From the NCBI GenBank assembly GCA_015039365.1, contig WION01000094.1, forward strand, positions 106,373-170,372: DNA of 64,000 bases, in the 5' to 3' direction. The DNA comes from Amanita rubescens (lineage: Eukaryota; Basidiomycota; Agaricomycetes; Agaricales; Amanitaceae). Within the stretch, counting starts at the first letter, position 1. Every line of letters begins with the position of its first letter. A program made the translations under genes and the position numbers. The notes under the pieces are model-generated. The model searched no databases. It saw nothing but the letters and a program-made list of their open reading frames with translations, and was not told the DNA's origin. Of this stretch, positions 25,029 through 36,900 are shown piece after piece.

Positions 25029-28000
25029 TTATGCTTTGATGCGTTTGTAGAACAAAAGATAAGCCTTCTGGTTCTATTCAGAAGCGAAACTCCGCGTTTA
25101 ATGGCGCTCCGAAAAGAAAGTAAGATACACGTACCACCACCTGTCGTGGATCCACTTGCTTGACGCTGCTATCGTCGCAGTACAGCCAACCATCCCTCGA
25201 GGCAATGAATGCAGTGTCTTACGAGAACGCAGGTAAGGTCAAAGAAGCATAACTCGAGAAATAAACTCACAGTGTCCACTGCTCAAGTTACCGTAATGAT
25301 TTGTCACTCCGTACAGGTCATATCGATAAGGCGACACTTGTGTCCGTGGATCGTCAAGTGACAAGGGTAGTCCACCATTCAGCTGGGCTCTATCGGCACC
25401 CGGCGGCAGAGGGGGAGGCATATAGTTCGTAAGATCAAGCGCCTTCGTGGGGTATTCCACAAAGGTATCGATCTTGTCTGAAAATCGCCCATTCGCCTCA
25501 AACCGTTTAAGCTGAACGACCAGGATGGGTGGCAGCCGAGCAAGCGACAGTTTCTTCGATGCTCGCTGTTTGGCTTTACACTTTGGACAGTCCCTGGTGG
25601 AAAGAATGAGCTTGGCCTATCGATGGAAGACGGAGAACAAGTACCAGCAGTTATCCTTCTCTAATATCTCCTCATTGAAAAACGCATCTAAACACCGTTC
25701 TATCGATACCTTTCCGGTCCTTGCAGGTATAGGTAGCTGTAAAATGGAAAACACATTATATGTTGTTGACGTCTATCATAAGCCATTGCTAAGCACAGCC
25801 AGTCATGTTAATGACATCAAGCCTTACCGCGTTACACTTCAGGCATTGCAAACGGCTCCTGAATTGTCCCTGGAAGTAGTCTACGATGATACTATCATTC
25901 CGCGTCCGCCATGCACGCCATTCCTGCTCGCTTGCAAGCTGAGCTGGCATCCGCTCGAGAGTCGCCTCTTGTTCAGGGTCATGTTTTATCGGAGGCTTTG
26001 CTATGATTCGATTCAGGTCCTCATGAATTCCATCCAGTAGGAAAGTCAAAAACTCCTGCGAATCATGTTGATCGTTCCCTATGAATTCACTCTTTAGCTG
26101 ACATATCGATTTCTGTGGGGCAAACCCTGAGTTACCATATGACATGCTCATAGGAAATACTGCTTACTCGGAACTCGAGTGGCGACAAGTATGGGAGATC
26201 ACCGAGCCACATCTTTCTTACGAGGTCTGCAAATGCCCCAGCTAGTTTGCCTTTTGAGCCAAGTGGATTCATGAAATTGATGGCGCTCTTCCACCGACCG
26301 TCTTTACGGCACGGTCTGCGTCAGTAAATTTAAAGTCTTGATAAGCTATGCCCACCTATGAAGAACCGCGCAAAAGGCACAGTTGCGCTGAGGCATTGTA
26401 TTGGTGCATTCATGTAACACGTATTACCCAGGTTCTTCAACCCAGACGTGCTCACTTGTAAGTCGGACCAGTATGTCACGGGATACTCCGAATCTATTCT
26501 TGGTGGTTTAGGTTCCGTGGGACGCTGAGGTATATGCTGCACTCTTTTATCCTGCCGCTCCAACGATGAGACGGCAGCAGGTGGCGGTCGGAGAATCTGA
26601 GATGCAGGATAGTCAATGACACCACGATTATAGTTGAGGGTTGATAATGCTTCTTGTGATTGATCGATGTAATCACTGCGTTTGCGCGAGACATTAGATG
26701 GTTTTACGGATGCTTGAGGAGGCGACACGATGTTCTGATGAAGCTGGGGAGAAAATGGGTTGGGAGATGCCAAACTAGATGCTGATGCTGCCGGGGATAT
26801 CTGTCGGGGTACTTGAGGGTATGTAATGGGTGTCGAAGAAATACCATTGGTAATTGGAAGCTCGCCCATCACCTGCGAGTGGATCAGTGAAAGTGCTCAT
26901 GTGATGCAGTAGAACCTTACGCCATTTGAGGTACTACGGGTGTAGGAAATGGAGCCAGATGCTGGCCTGTATGTAGCTGGCCTCCGGTTTATACCATTTC
27001 TTGAATCGACTGCTTGCGGCGAACTTGGATATGATTCGGCGGGCGATCTACAGGTGACACATGAAAACTTGAGATAATGAAACAATACATTGAAGCCAAC
27101 CTGCTATGTCCATGAACATTGTCGACCGAATAGATTGAGCGATGTTCTCCCATGTACGGCGTGGAAGCAGTCGGTGGCCTACGAGCCTGTGGTTGGTCAA
27201 TCGAAAAGCCCGGTTGGGAGGCGGACTGAGGACTACGCGATTGAGGCTGGTCAACCTCTGGGTGGGAGATTAAAGAGGCATGGGAACCTGATCGTGGGCT
27301 CTGTATCTGCGGTTGATCGATGGATGGATGGAATGGAGAAGATACTAGAGGTGAAGGCAGCCTGGCATGTCCATTCAGTAACAAGCCATTCTGTGACGGA
27401 GAAATGGATAGCTGCATCGCAGGTGACGAGCCAGGCAGTGCAGAATCCGAGGTCGAGTTTGGCGATTGGGGAGACTTGGGACTTCTCGGAAACCCAGATT
27501 CCCCTTTGACAACTTCCGACTCGCCAAATTTTCGCTTCCACTCGTCAAGCCCTCCCACTAGCATCATCGGCATCTTCTTCAACATCTTTTTAAATGCCCT
27601 TTCATTAATTATGCGTAGCAAGACGTTGATAGGTGTCTTGAAGGTCGTGCTGTCCTGATCATACACAGCTACCAAGTCGAACTTGTCACGATTTGTAAAC
27701 AGGCTTTGCTCCTGCTTTGGTGCAATGACCATGGCATCGTCCAGCATCTCAATAGTTAAGCTGATAAGTAGGGCCATCAGTACTCACGAAATCGCGTGAA
27801 GTTCATTACATACTTTTCTCGTAGCAGGACTGAAGGCTCCACACAGATGATAGCACTGGCCCTGATGTGTTCTTGCTCAAAATTCGCGCGGTCCCGAACG
27901 TCGATGAGCAGAACGTTGTGATCTAACAGATAACTATACAGTTCCTCTGGATTTGCAATGTTTGTGTTGGGGATGTGTGTTTTCGTTACGACGTGGCTCG

Positions 28001-29035
28001 ACAGATTCGAGGGTTTTAGTGGGACTGGTGGTTTACTCGGTGATGCAGGTCGGCTAACGAACGAGCTAGTGACTGGGGGAATGGGCGTGCTTGAAGGCCG
28101 CTCCATCGGAACGAAATCTCTTATTGATGGCACGGTAGGCGGTGGTTCGCCAGCGAATCGGTCTCGCTTACTGCCATTGATCCCCGTTGGCGCGGAGGGA
28201 AGGCTAAATAGGGGATTTTCGTTTAACTCGTCGATTGATGGGAATGATTGGGAAAATCCAGCGATGTCGAGATTCTTCATGTTCTCCAGAAGGGGGGACG
28301 AAGAAGGCGACGACGACGGTGACGGTGGGCCCAGAGTTGAAGGTGATACAATGGTATGCTGCGACGATGTAGAGGAGATGGGTGTCGGTGGTGATAAAGT
28401 TGATAATAGTGCCAGGGTAGAGGACGTCGAGGACGAAGTCGATATACGTTTAGGCGCAAGAGGTGAAGGTGGCATACTCGATGCATCACGCGATATGCGC
28501 TTTGTACTGATCTCCATTCCTTGACCCTGCAGCGCACGTAAACGATCCTGGATGCTTGGAAGAGGCATAGGGGTTGGCTGATCCTCACTGCCTTCGCTGT
28601 TTGCAAGAACTGGAATGAATTACGACGCCTGGTAAATGGACGGGCTTACAGAGACTGCTTCTCCAAATTCCTGAGCTTCTCTTCTATCGAAGCTACCCGG
28701 GCATTCATATCATTGTAGTAATGCTATACAGAGAATCAGCAGTCGAGAAAAACAGGAAGGATGACCCGAACCTCCATGAATTCGCTCAGCTCTTTGCGGA
28801 CGACGCCGTTCTTTCCTTTTTCTGAGTGATACTCGGAAGACTCCATCGCCATAGCAGCCAAACTTGCGGCCTTGATATATGCGCTCAGTGCACTTTTCAA
28901 TTCGGTTTTTGATTCATGGGATTTTGCCAAGCTGAACTGTGAGCGTGCGGTCTTTATGAGACTGATTGCGGAAAAGCCACGAGCATCCTTTGAGACAGAT
29001 TCCTTTGCCCTACTCTTGATTTCTGCAACAGACAT
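25029..29035 (-). CDS. Ubiquitin-specific protease, Doa4/USP8-like (MIT-like, rhodanese, USP)
   Basis: Deubiquitinase expected at endosomes, removing ubiquitin from membrane cargo before sorting. The N-terminus has a helical USP8-type dimerisation/MIT-like domain (LIKTARSQFSLAKSHESK), a coiled segment, a long Ser/Pro-rich linker, a rhodanese-like domain (LLIDVRDRANFEQEHIRASA to MLVGGLDEWKRKFG), a second Ser/Pro/Gln linker and the USP catalytic core. The core shows the Cys box (LKNLGNTCYMNAPIQCL), NDQHDSQEFLTFLLDGIHED, a zinc-ribbon pair (LQCLKCNA, CWDCPKCKAK), VQLKRFEANGRF and the His box (NHYGNLSSGHYTAFIASRDG), ending in YLLFYKRIKA. The start ATG at 29033-29035 is preferred over an upstream in-frame ATG at 29134 because conservation begins there. 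Catalytic Cys, His and Asp are all present. The rhodanese active-site Cys is absent, as in related proteins. Confidence 0.9.
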
Positions 29036-29385
29036 ATCATCGTATATTGCTATATGACTAGAATGAATTTCCAGGAATATATGATGGCAGAAACATGGAC
29101 TTGCACGATGAAGAGGAGGCAAAATTGGGTGCATCGTGTTGATTTGGAACTGCAGTGATTCCTGGCATGCGAGCCTCTGATGCGCGGGGAAGCAACTTAG
29201 AAGAAGGAAGCGAAGCGGAATCGCAGCCTGTGAATCAGCTCATCCAAAAGCTTCACTCTGCAGTAGACCCGAGGCTTATGTAATCACTCTCAGATGCGCA
29301 GCGGTGTTCTCATCCGAATCCCGACGTCGGTCATGTGGCACGTGACCCGCCGCGTTCAACGAACCACGCGTAGGGCAACACCGAC
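29036..29385. promoter_or_regulatory. Divergent promoter, USP / ADIP-like genes, with CACGTG box
   Basis: This 350-bp gap separates two outward-facing starts. A CACGTG hexamer followed by AC (E-box of bHLH type) is at 29339-29344, about 45 bp upstream of the plus-strand ATG. If the USP instead starts at 29134, the gap is 250 bp. Confidence 0.5.
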
Positions 29386-32340
29386 ATGGCGACACCCAAG
29401 AAATTCGTTCACTGGGGCACCAACAACTCTTTCTCGGATACAGCCGACTCACTTTCCTTTGCTTCCACCTCCTCGGACACTTGTTCTTCCGCATTAGAAT
29501 ATGTTAATGCCCAGCTGGTGGCCCACGGTTTTGCTCCCTCTCCTGGGTTATCCCTCGACGGTATTTCCAATGCCAATGCGGAACGTGTATCAAAGTGCCT
29601 GCTCGACCTACTTGGACAGCGGACGGTAAATAAATCTGACTATATGCGTACCTGTTGCTGACATTAGGCAGAACGACATGGCAAGGACTGAAGATCTCAC
29701 GACTAAGCTACGCGTGCTTCAGTATGACTATGAGCGACTGCAGTCGATGCATCGCACTGCCCAGAGTGATGCAGAGAACGCTGAAAGGGAGACCAATCTA
29801 CAGAAAGCTCGTTTAGCGTATGTTACAAATGCATATATGTACAATCGCATTGCTAACATGGGAAATCAAGCACTGTAACCAAAACATTGCAAACTGCAGA
29901 GAATGCACACAAGCAGACGTCCGCGGAGCTTCAGCGCACCAGATCGACGTTACAGTCCATACGAACGGCTCATCAGACAGAATTAAAGAAGAAGGAGAGA
30001 GAATTCGAACGTATGATTGAGAAATGGTCAAAAGTAGCCGAAGTGCAATCAAAGCTCACAACTGTACCCTCTGGCATCACCTGCGCGAATGCCGAAATTG
30101 TAGAAGGCACAGAGCGCTTGGGCGAAAGTCAAAGATTTCTGGAAGTGGCACTCGAACAGGCTGAACAGGCGCGAGGTCAGCTTTTAACAGAAAGCGTGAG
30201 ACTAAAAAAGCTGGTGTTGCGAACTGTGAACCAGTTGTATGGTCTCATGTACAGGGTACATAACCCAGGTAGCGACGAAGAGGTAATTTGTATCCCTGAA
30301 CGGACTATGAGATTAATACTGACGACATGAGATATAGCCTCCTGAACTAACACTGGATAATATTTTCCCCCTCAATCCGCCGGATGCCGCAGAGCAGAGG
30401 GTGATAATGGCTATCAACGACTTTGAAGATATGGTGCTCTCCGACCCACCTCCGAAACAACTCTCTTCCCCGGAACTGCAGATAAATTCGCATCAGGAAG
30501 CCGAGATTGTTCGCTTGCGGGACACAATTGGATCACTCCGCAGGGAGATTAGTATGTATACTATTGCACTAGACGGTCATGTTCTCACTATGGTTCCCTA
30601 GAGCGACTACAGGAGGACTCGTCTGCTCAACTACGGGAAGCTCAGAGCCAGTTTGACGAATATGCCAAAAAACATGAAAAGTTGATGGTAGATACTAAAT
30701 ACGTCAATGCGCAGGAGAAGGAAAAGTTAGACCAGATTATGAGGGGTATCGACGAGGAGAAGAGAGCTTTGGAAGACGAAGTCCAGAAGTTGAACGAAAA
30801 GCAAACGGCATTTGAGGTTGGGATATTCTCATTTTCATCTATTTACTCATAGTCGCACCCATTTTAGGCCGAGAAATCTTCATGGCAGACACAAAGAATG
30901 CCCATCGATAAGAATTCAGTACCTGTTCCAGCCATTGTGCCGCCACCACTTGCACAATCAAGCCAAGGAACAAGAACCACACAGCGCCGTGTTTCGCAGC
31001 GTATTGCGAAGCAACCACAGGGAAAGTCGCCCATAAAATCATTCAAGGTTGGCAAGTCAAACCGCAGAAAGGCGGTCACTGCGGCACAAATCCGCGAGTC
31101 ATTGTCTTCCCCGAAAGCAAAAAAATTGACTCCATCATACGAAACAGAGGTCGTTCCGATTCCGGTTCCAACCATAACTCTCTCCGGTGCACAGGGCGGC
31201 GGTGCCGGAAAATTGGACTTGAACCCTACCAAGGCAAACTTTCTATTAGCATCGTCCTTTGTCCTACCACCTCCATCGCCAGAAGCCTCCCTACCTCGAC
31301 ATCCCATGGATCTTGGACAACCTATACCTCCTCCTCAATTTCTTGCTCTTCCCAACTCAACGCCATCTCACTTGCCGAAATTACCAGATTTTCAGGACTT
31401 CGAAACTAGTGATGTTTTTTCTTCACATACACCCATCGAATCACTACCAGATATGGACGATGAGCAGGAAATAGACCCGTACCCTCGCAGAAATTTCCCT
31501 GTTGCAAAGCCTCTCGCGCGGAGAATGGTCCATGCATATTCACCCGTGAAGCCAAGTCCCCTAAGTCGTGTTATTGTGGCTGGCTCGCCGGGTAGTCCCG
31601 ATGTGCCTGTTGCGCAATATCGGGGAAGTGCTTTGATACCATTGAGGGAGGAAGAGGATCTAATGTTGGAGCAAAAATATGAACCGTTCCCTCCGACCGT
31701 GGAAAGAGATGACGAAGAAATGACCCTCGCCCAACAACTCGGAATTCCAGACTCTCCTCCAGAGTCCTCAGCACTCAAACGGAAACGAGTTGACTCCAGT
31801 GGGTCCAGTGAAGGTTCACGTCGGAGACACAGGTCATCCGTACGTATGTCTCAGAACGATGGGAAAACGACAAGCAAAGGGCGCGTTTTGATCCGCAATT
31901 CGCATGCAATCTCAACGGCCAAGGGCAAGGGCAAGGATGTTAGTAGTAGCCGCAGCGGAGGACTCGAAAGGGTATCCACACACCGCAGATCCACGAAGAA
32001 TACGTCGACCTCTCAGACTGGAGCATCGTCTTCCAAGGCAGCTGAGTGCAATAATGCGAGCCAGACAGAAAAGGAGAACAAACGTGACGAAAGTGGGAAG
32101 CGCAAGTCCACTGCGAAACTCAAAGCTTCATCATCTTCCAAGCTTAAAACATCTACAGTAGCCGAAACGAAAGGTGACGCCATGAAGCAGAGCACTTCCG
32201 AGTCATCCCAGGCTCCGATGACGAACGCGATGTCCACTCGAACTCGCTTGCTCGCGAAACTGCCTCCTTCGAGTAGGGGTGTTTCTGGGCCGAGACGAAT
32301 CCTGGTGGAAGGCTCGGAGAGAACTGATAAGAGAAATTGA
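29386..32340 (+). CDS. ADIP/SSX2IP-like coiled-coil protein (afadin- and alpha-actinin-binding domain)
   Basis: Coiled-coil protein resembling the ADIP family, whose fission-yeast member Msd1 anchors microtubule minus ends at the spindle pole body (family knowledge; role here is inference). The N-terminus begins MATPKKFVHWGTNNSF and carries ALEYVNAQLVAHGF and a CLLDLLGQR helix typical of ADIP, then several exons of long coiled coil (DLTTKLRVLQYDYERLQSMH, ELKKKEREFERMIEKW, KEKLDQIMRGIDEEKRALED). A phase-0 intron after KQTAFE joins AEKSSWQTQ to the large last exon. The C-terminal third is disordered, rich in Ser, Pro and basic runs (SLKRKR-like KRKRVDSS, SRRRHRSSVR), suited to regulation or nuclear import. 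Seven or so short introns join in frame. The stop TGA is at 32338-32340, converging on the polymerase subunit gene. Confidence 0.85.
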
Positions 32341-32891
32341 AAGGTTCACGTTCCCCCGCACGGCTTTCCGTCGAACTCTATATACATCTGTAGTACATAA
32401 TGTATTATCATTGGATACCACGAGTCCTACGATATCGATATCTTATTCACAAATGTAAATGTGAACTTATGAAGGTTATTAGAGAGGCTCGGTCGTCGCA
32501 ATCCACATTGGCTGCCGTGCGGTTGTCCTATAATATTAATCCTATTCAACATCACTATGTGCCAAGCGGATGACCGGTTGGATTACACGAACTGAAGGTC
32601 AGACCAACGTGGATGGTTGGAGGGTCAGTACTTCAGTTCCCCAGGGCGAATAAGCTATCCTTGTGCAAAACGTGGTCCATCTTGCATCATGCAGGTCACG
32701 ATAGGCATGTATTGTAGATCATAATGGGGGTATAAATACATGGAGCACTGAAGACATCAGTTCCTTATACAGTATAGGCTGACATGAATATCAAGCATCT
32801 CTCGGGTGCTCTTTTGAAATTCCGTTAGCGAGAACTATCATCCTAACAACGTGATAACTTACAGTTACACGGTACAATGAGCGTAGCTGCA
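32341..32891. other. Convergent intergenic region
   Basis: About 550 bp between two stop codons facing each other. AT-rich, with several potential polyadenylation-type ATAAT/TATAAA runs. No gene is recognised. Confidence 0.35.
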
Positions 32892-33683
32892 TCAGACCTC
32901 TCCGTAAAATACACATTGCGAGTATTCCCCTTTATCCATGCCTTCGATGGTATTCAGAATTTCTCGTATCTGAATAACCTAATGAATGAACGAGTTTCCG
33001 CAAAAGAACAGCTACAAACCTCTTCTGGCGGATTCAAGCCCATGGCGTGTGCCCTCTCCCATCGCTCAAGCCGGGATACACCGACGCAAGGACCATACTC
33101 GTAGGACCTGACCGAACGTCAAACACAACTCTGAAATACCCCACGCGAAGGAAACATACAAGTCAAACACACGGAGAATCTCGTGTATCTTGTTCTGGTT
33201 TTCCGAAACTACAAGTAGAATGATCAGAAGGACAAACGCAGGCGGAAAACATTACATCCTCTTACTTGGATTAGCATAATCCATCCTCTTCTTCGCAGCT
33301 GCGTGCACATTGGCCCATCTTCTGCCTTTGGGATCTAGCCTTGGTCTTTCGTCCTTAACCTCCTCCGCTGCGCGAGTCTGTGGCTTAGGCGCTACTTCTG
33401 CCACAGGTGACACATGTCTCCGCTTGGCAGGCCTCAGAGGTTGATCCTCTTTTACTCTCTTAAGGGACTTGGACGGCTGAATTTCAACGGTCTCTTCTGC
33501 AGAAGATATGTACGGAGATTTCTCGGAGGTTGACGAGGAGCTTTCCGATGATGCAGCGACACTGGTCTTTGCGGCTTTTTTAGGCTTTCCAGCGGTTGAA
33601 GTCGACGCTGTTCGCTTTGTGGATGCGAACGAGAGCGTTCCTTGCTTCAATTTTGTGCCTCCGGAAAATCTTGTGGGTGCCAT
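32892..33683 (-). CDS. POLD4: DNA polymerase delta subunit 4 (Cdm1/POLD4)
   Basis: Smallest subunit of replicative DNA polymerase delta; stabilises the complex and contacts PCNA. The N-terminus MAPTRFSGGTKLKQGTLSF contains a PIP-like motif (QGTLSF). A long Ser/Lys-rich disordered region with nuclear-localisation-like runs follows (RPAKRRHVSP), then the conserved C-terminal domain: LDPKGRRWANVHAAAKKRM, NKIHEILRVFDLSYEYGPCV, VSRLERWERAHAMGLNPPEE and a final YSQCVFYGEV. The start ATG at 33681-33683 puts the PIP motif at the N-terminus as expected; an upstream in-frame ATG (33728) would bury it. Three introns (including gtaaga after NPS and gtatgt after VFDL) join in frame. The symbol is used for the human counterpart. 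Confidence 0.9.
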
Positions 33684-33912
33684 GACTATTTCAACGCGTC
33701 TGGTTATAGTTAGGAGTATGTCGGCCAAGTCAAACCAACGTCCTTCCTTTTTTGGGAATCACCACATCGACCCAAGTTTACACATTAACTATTTCTCCCT
33801 GCTGCACTGCTTGTTTAATAATAATTATGCACCGCTCGCCGACTTGGTTAAAGCACAATGTATTAATATAGCAACGGCGAAATCACGACACTAAACTGAT
33901 AATTTCAAAATG

Positions 33913-36900
33913 TTACGGATGTTCATGGCATTGCTGCCATGAATTGCCATTCACAAAATTATCCAGATTAAGATGTGTAGAGGGGGAACCTAAAGCAATC
34001 ACGAAGGGGTTCCTTGGCCAGCATAATCCTGGACGAATCGAAGGTGGCACCCAAAAAAGTAGTTCTGAGGATGAATTATGAATCCATCCATCTGCCGGGG
34101 CAGAGGTGTCTGTGAATGAATTTGTGAGGTTGTGATTGCTTACAACATCTTCTCCGATCTCTGCATCCCAGACTCGGATTGTCTGGTCAAATGAGCCAGA
34201 AACGATGCGCTTACTGTCCTGCGAGAATGCGACAGAGTAGACCACCTGGGTGTGTCCCCCGAGTGGCCCTACAACAACTTCTCCGGTCTCTGTATCCCAG
34301 ACTCGGATTGTCTGGTCCCACGAACCAGAAACGATGAGCTTACTGTCCTGCGAGAATGCAACGGAGGTGACCGCTCTAGTGTGTCCCTTGAGTGGCCCTA
34401 CAACAACTTCCCCAGTCTCTGCATTCCAGACTAGGATTGTCCGGTCCAACGAGCCAGAAACTATGCGCTTACTGTCCTGCGAGAATGCAATAGAGTAGAC
34501 TGAATCGGTGTGTCCTTCGAGCGGCCCTACAACAACTTCTCCGGTCTCTACATCCCAGACTCGGATTGTCTGGTCCCACGAACCAGAAACGATGCGCTTA
34601 CTGTCATGCGAGAATGCGACGGAGCCGACCGTATCGGTGTGTCCCTTGAGCGGCCCTACAACAACTTCTCCAGTTTCTGCATCCCACACTCGGATTGTCT
34701 GATCCAACGAGCCAGAAACAATGTGCTTACTGTCCCGTGAGAATGCGACGGAGCCGACCGAATCGGTGTGTCCCTTGAGCGGCCCTACAACAACTTCTCC
34801 AGTCTCTGCATCCCAGACTCGGATTGTCTGATCCCTCGAGCCAGAAACAATGCGCTTACTGTCCTGCGAGAATGCGACAGACATGACCCAATGGGCGTGT
34901 CCCTTGAGCGGCCCTACAACAACTTCTCCGGTCTCTGCATCCCAGACTTGGATTGTCTGGTCAAACGAGCCAGAAAGGATGCGCTTACTGTCCTGCGAGA
35001 ATGCGACGGAGCTGACCGAATCGGCATGTCCCTTGAGTAGCCCTGCAACAACTTCTCCAGTCTCTATATCCCAGACTCGGATTGTCTGGTCAAACGAACC
35101 AGAAACAATGTGCATACTGTCCTGCGAGAATGCAACAGAGGAGACCCCATAAGTGTGTCCCTTGAGCGGCCCTACAACAACTTCTCCAGTCTCTGCATCC
35201 CAGACTCGGATTGTCTGGTCCCACGAACCAGAAACGATGCGCTTACTGTCCTGCGAGAATGCAACGGAGGTGACTGCTCTAGTGTGTCCCTCGAGTGGCC
35301 CTACAACAACGTCTCCAGTCTCTACATCCCAGACTCGAATTGTCTGATCCGACGAGCCAGAAACGATGCGCTTACTGTCCTGCGAGAATGCGACGGAGCT
35401 GATTGAATCGGTGTGTCCCTTGAGCGGCCCTACAACAACTTCTCTAGTCTCCACATCCCAGACTCGGATTGTCTGGTCCGACGAGCCAGAAACGATGCGC
35501 TTACTGTCCTGCGAGAATGCGATGGAATTGACCCCATCAATTTCCTTGAGCGGCCCTTCAACAACCTCTCCAGTCTCTGCATCCCAGACTCGGATTGTCT
35601 GGTCCAATGAGCCAGAAACAATGTACTTGCTGTCCTGCGAGAACGCAACAGAGGAGACCCCATCGGTGTGTCCCTCGAGTGGCCCTACAACAACTTCTCC
35701 GGTCTCTGCATCCCAGACTCGGATTGTCTTGTCCAACGAGCCAGAAATGATGCGCTTACTGTCCTGCGAGAATGCGATGGAGGTGACCGAATCGGTGTGT
35801 CCCTTGAGCGGCCCTACAACAACTTCTCCGGTCTCTGCGTCCCAGACTCGGATTGTCTGGTCCCACGAACCGGAAACGATGCGCTTACTGTCCTGCGAGA
35901 ATGCGACGTCGTAGACCGTATCAGCGTGTCCCTCAAATACACTTATGGACGCAGGCCAATGGTCTGCCTTGCCTGTCTTCAAGCATAAGGTGTTCGGATA
36001 TAGCCGTAGATATTGCTTTGCAACCAATGAATTCTTCGGCGCAAATGGCAGTGCTGACAGGTAAATGTGTGGTGCACTTTGCGAGATCGGGGGTCCGAAT
36101 ACAGAGATAAACTTCATTGCGTCACTTGCAAATGATGCAATATCGTCAATATTCTCCTGAACATAAGATGGTTAATTTATTTGCGAGGGAACAATAATTT
36201 CAGCATTTTTGACGAACCTGATTCCAACGCAGCACTGTCAGCAACATCTCGGAAGCCATATTCACTTTCTTGATAAGGCTCAAAACCTCCAGCCAATAGA
36301 GAAGACGATGATGCAAGAAGTCTTTAACTTGGTTGAGAATATCAGTGTCATATGCAGTTGCACCAAGGTGGTCAGCCCAAAAGCGGCACCCGTATGATAG
36401 ATGAGGGGGGATTGTCTTCTTAATGCGTGTGGCGAGGTCAGGAACATCAGCGTTTCGACAATGAGACGTCTCCAAACCGGCAATGTTGAATCGCAGACCG
36501 GACTTCATAACTCGCAAGGATGATAGTGTGAGGCTACGGTTTTGCTGCGATGGGTCTACGTAATAGGTTTCAGTGCAGCGGTTCCGGTCTGTCAAAAATT
36601 CGGAGAAAGAAGCGTGGAGAGGTCGAATGGGGATATATTGCTGATCGACTCCGCTAAAAAATGACCCCAGTTGTGGTAGAACTAGTTCCACCATGTTATC
36701 GCCTCGCAGCTTTGAATGGGCAGATATAGAAAGGGGCTCCTTCACGGCCAATATCCAGCCCATTACCAACTTGCAACGGGACACGGCATCATCACCTCGC
36801 CCATGGAATGCTTGGCGAAGCACTTCTAAGTACAATGCATCCAGCCCACGTGCTGACGGCTTGACGAAGCCACTAAGGCGCTCTGTCTGGGGAAACACTC

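Noticed and set aside
27958..28524. 188-codon plus-strand frame, Gly/Asp-rich
   Set aside because: Antisense to the low-complexity linker of the deubiquitinase.
34250..35914. Many plus-strand open frames rich in CPLSGPTTTSP-like repeats
   Set aside because: They are the antisense image of the WD40 array; the minus frame has real WD motifs and a NACHT domain upstream.
34130..35931. Regular 129-bp repeats that could suggest a CRISPR or satellite array
   Set aside because: The repeats are directly adjacent, lack unique spacers and encode WD40 blades in frame.
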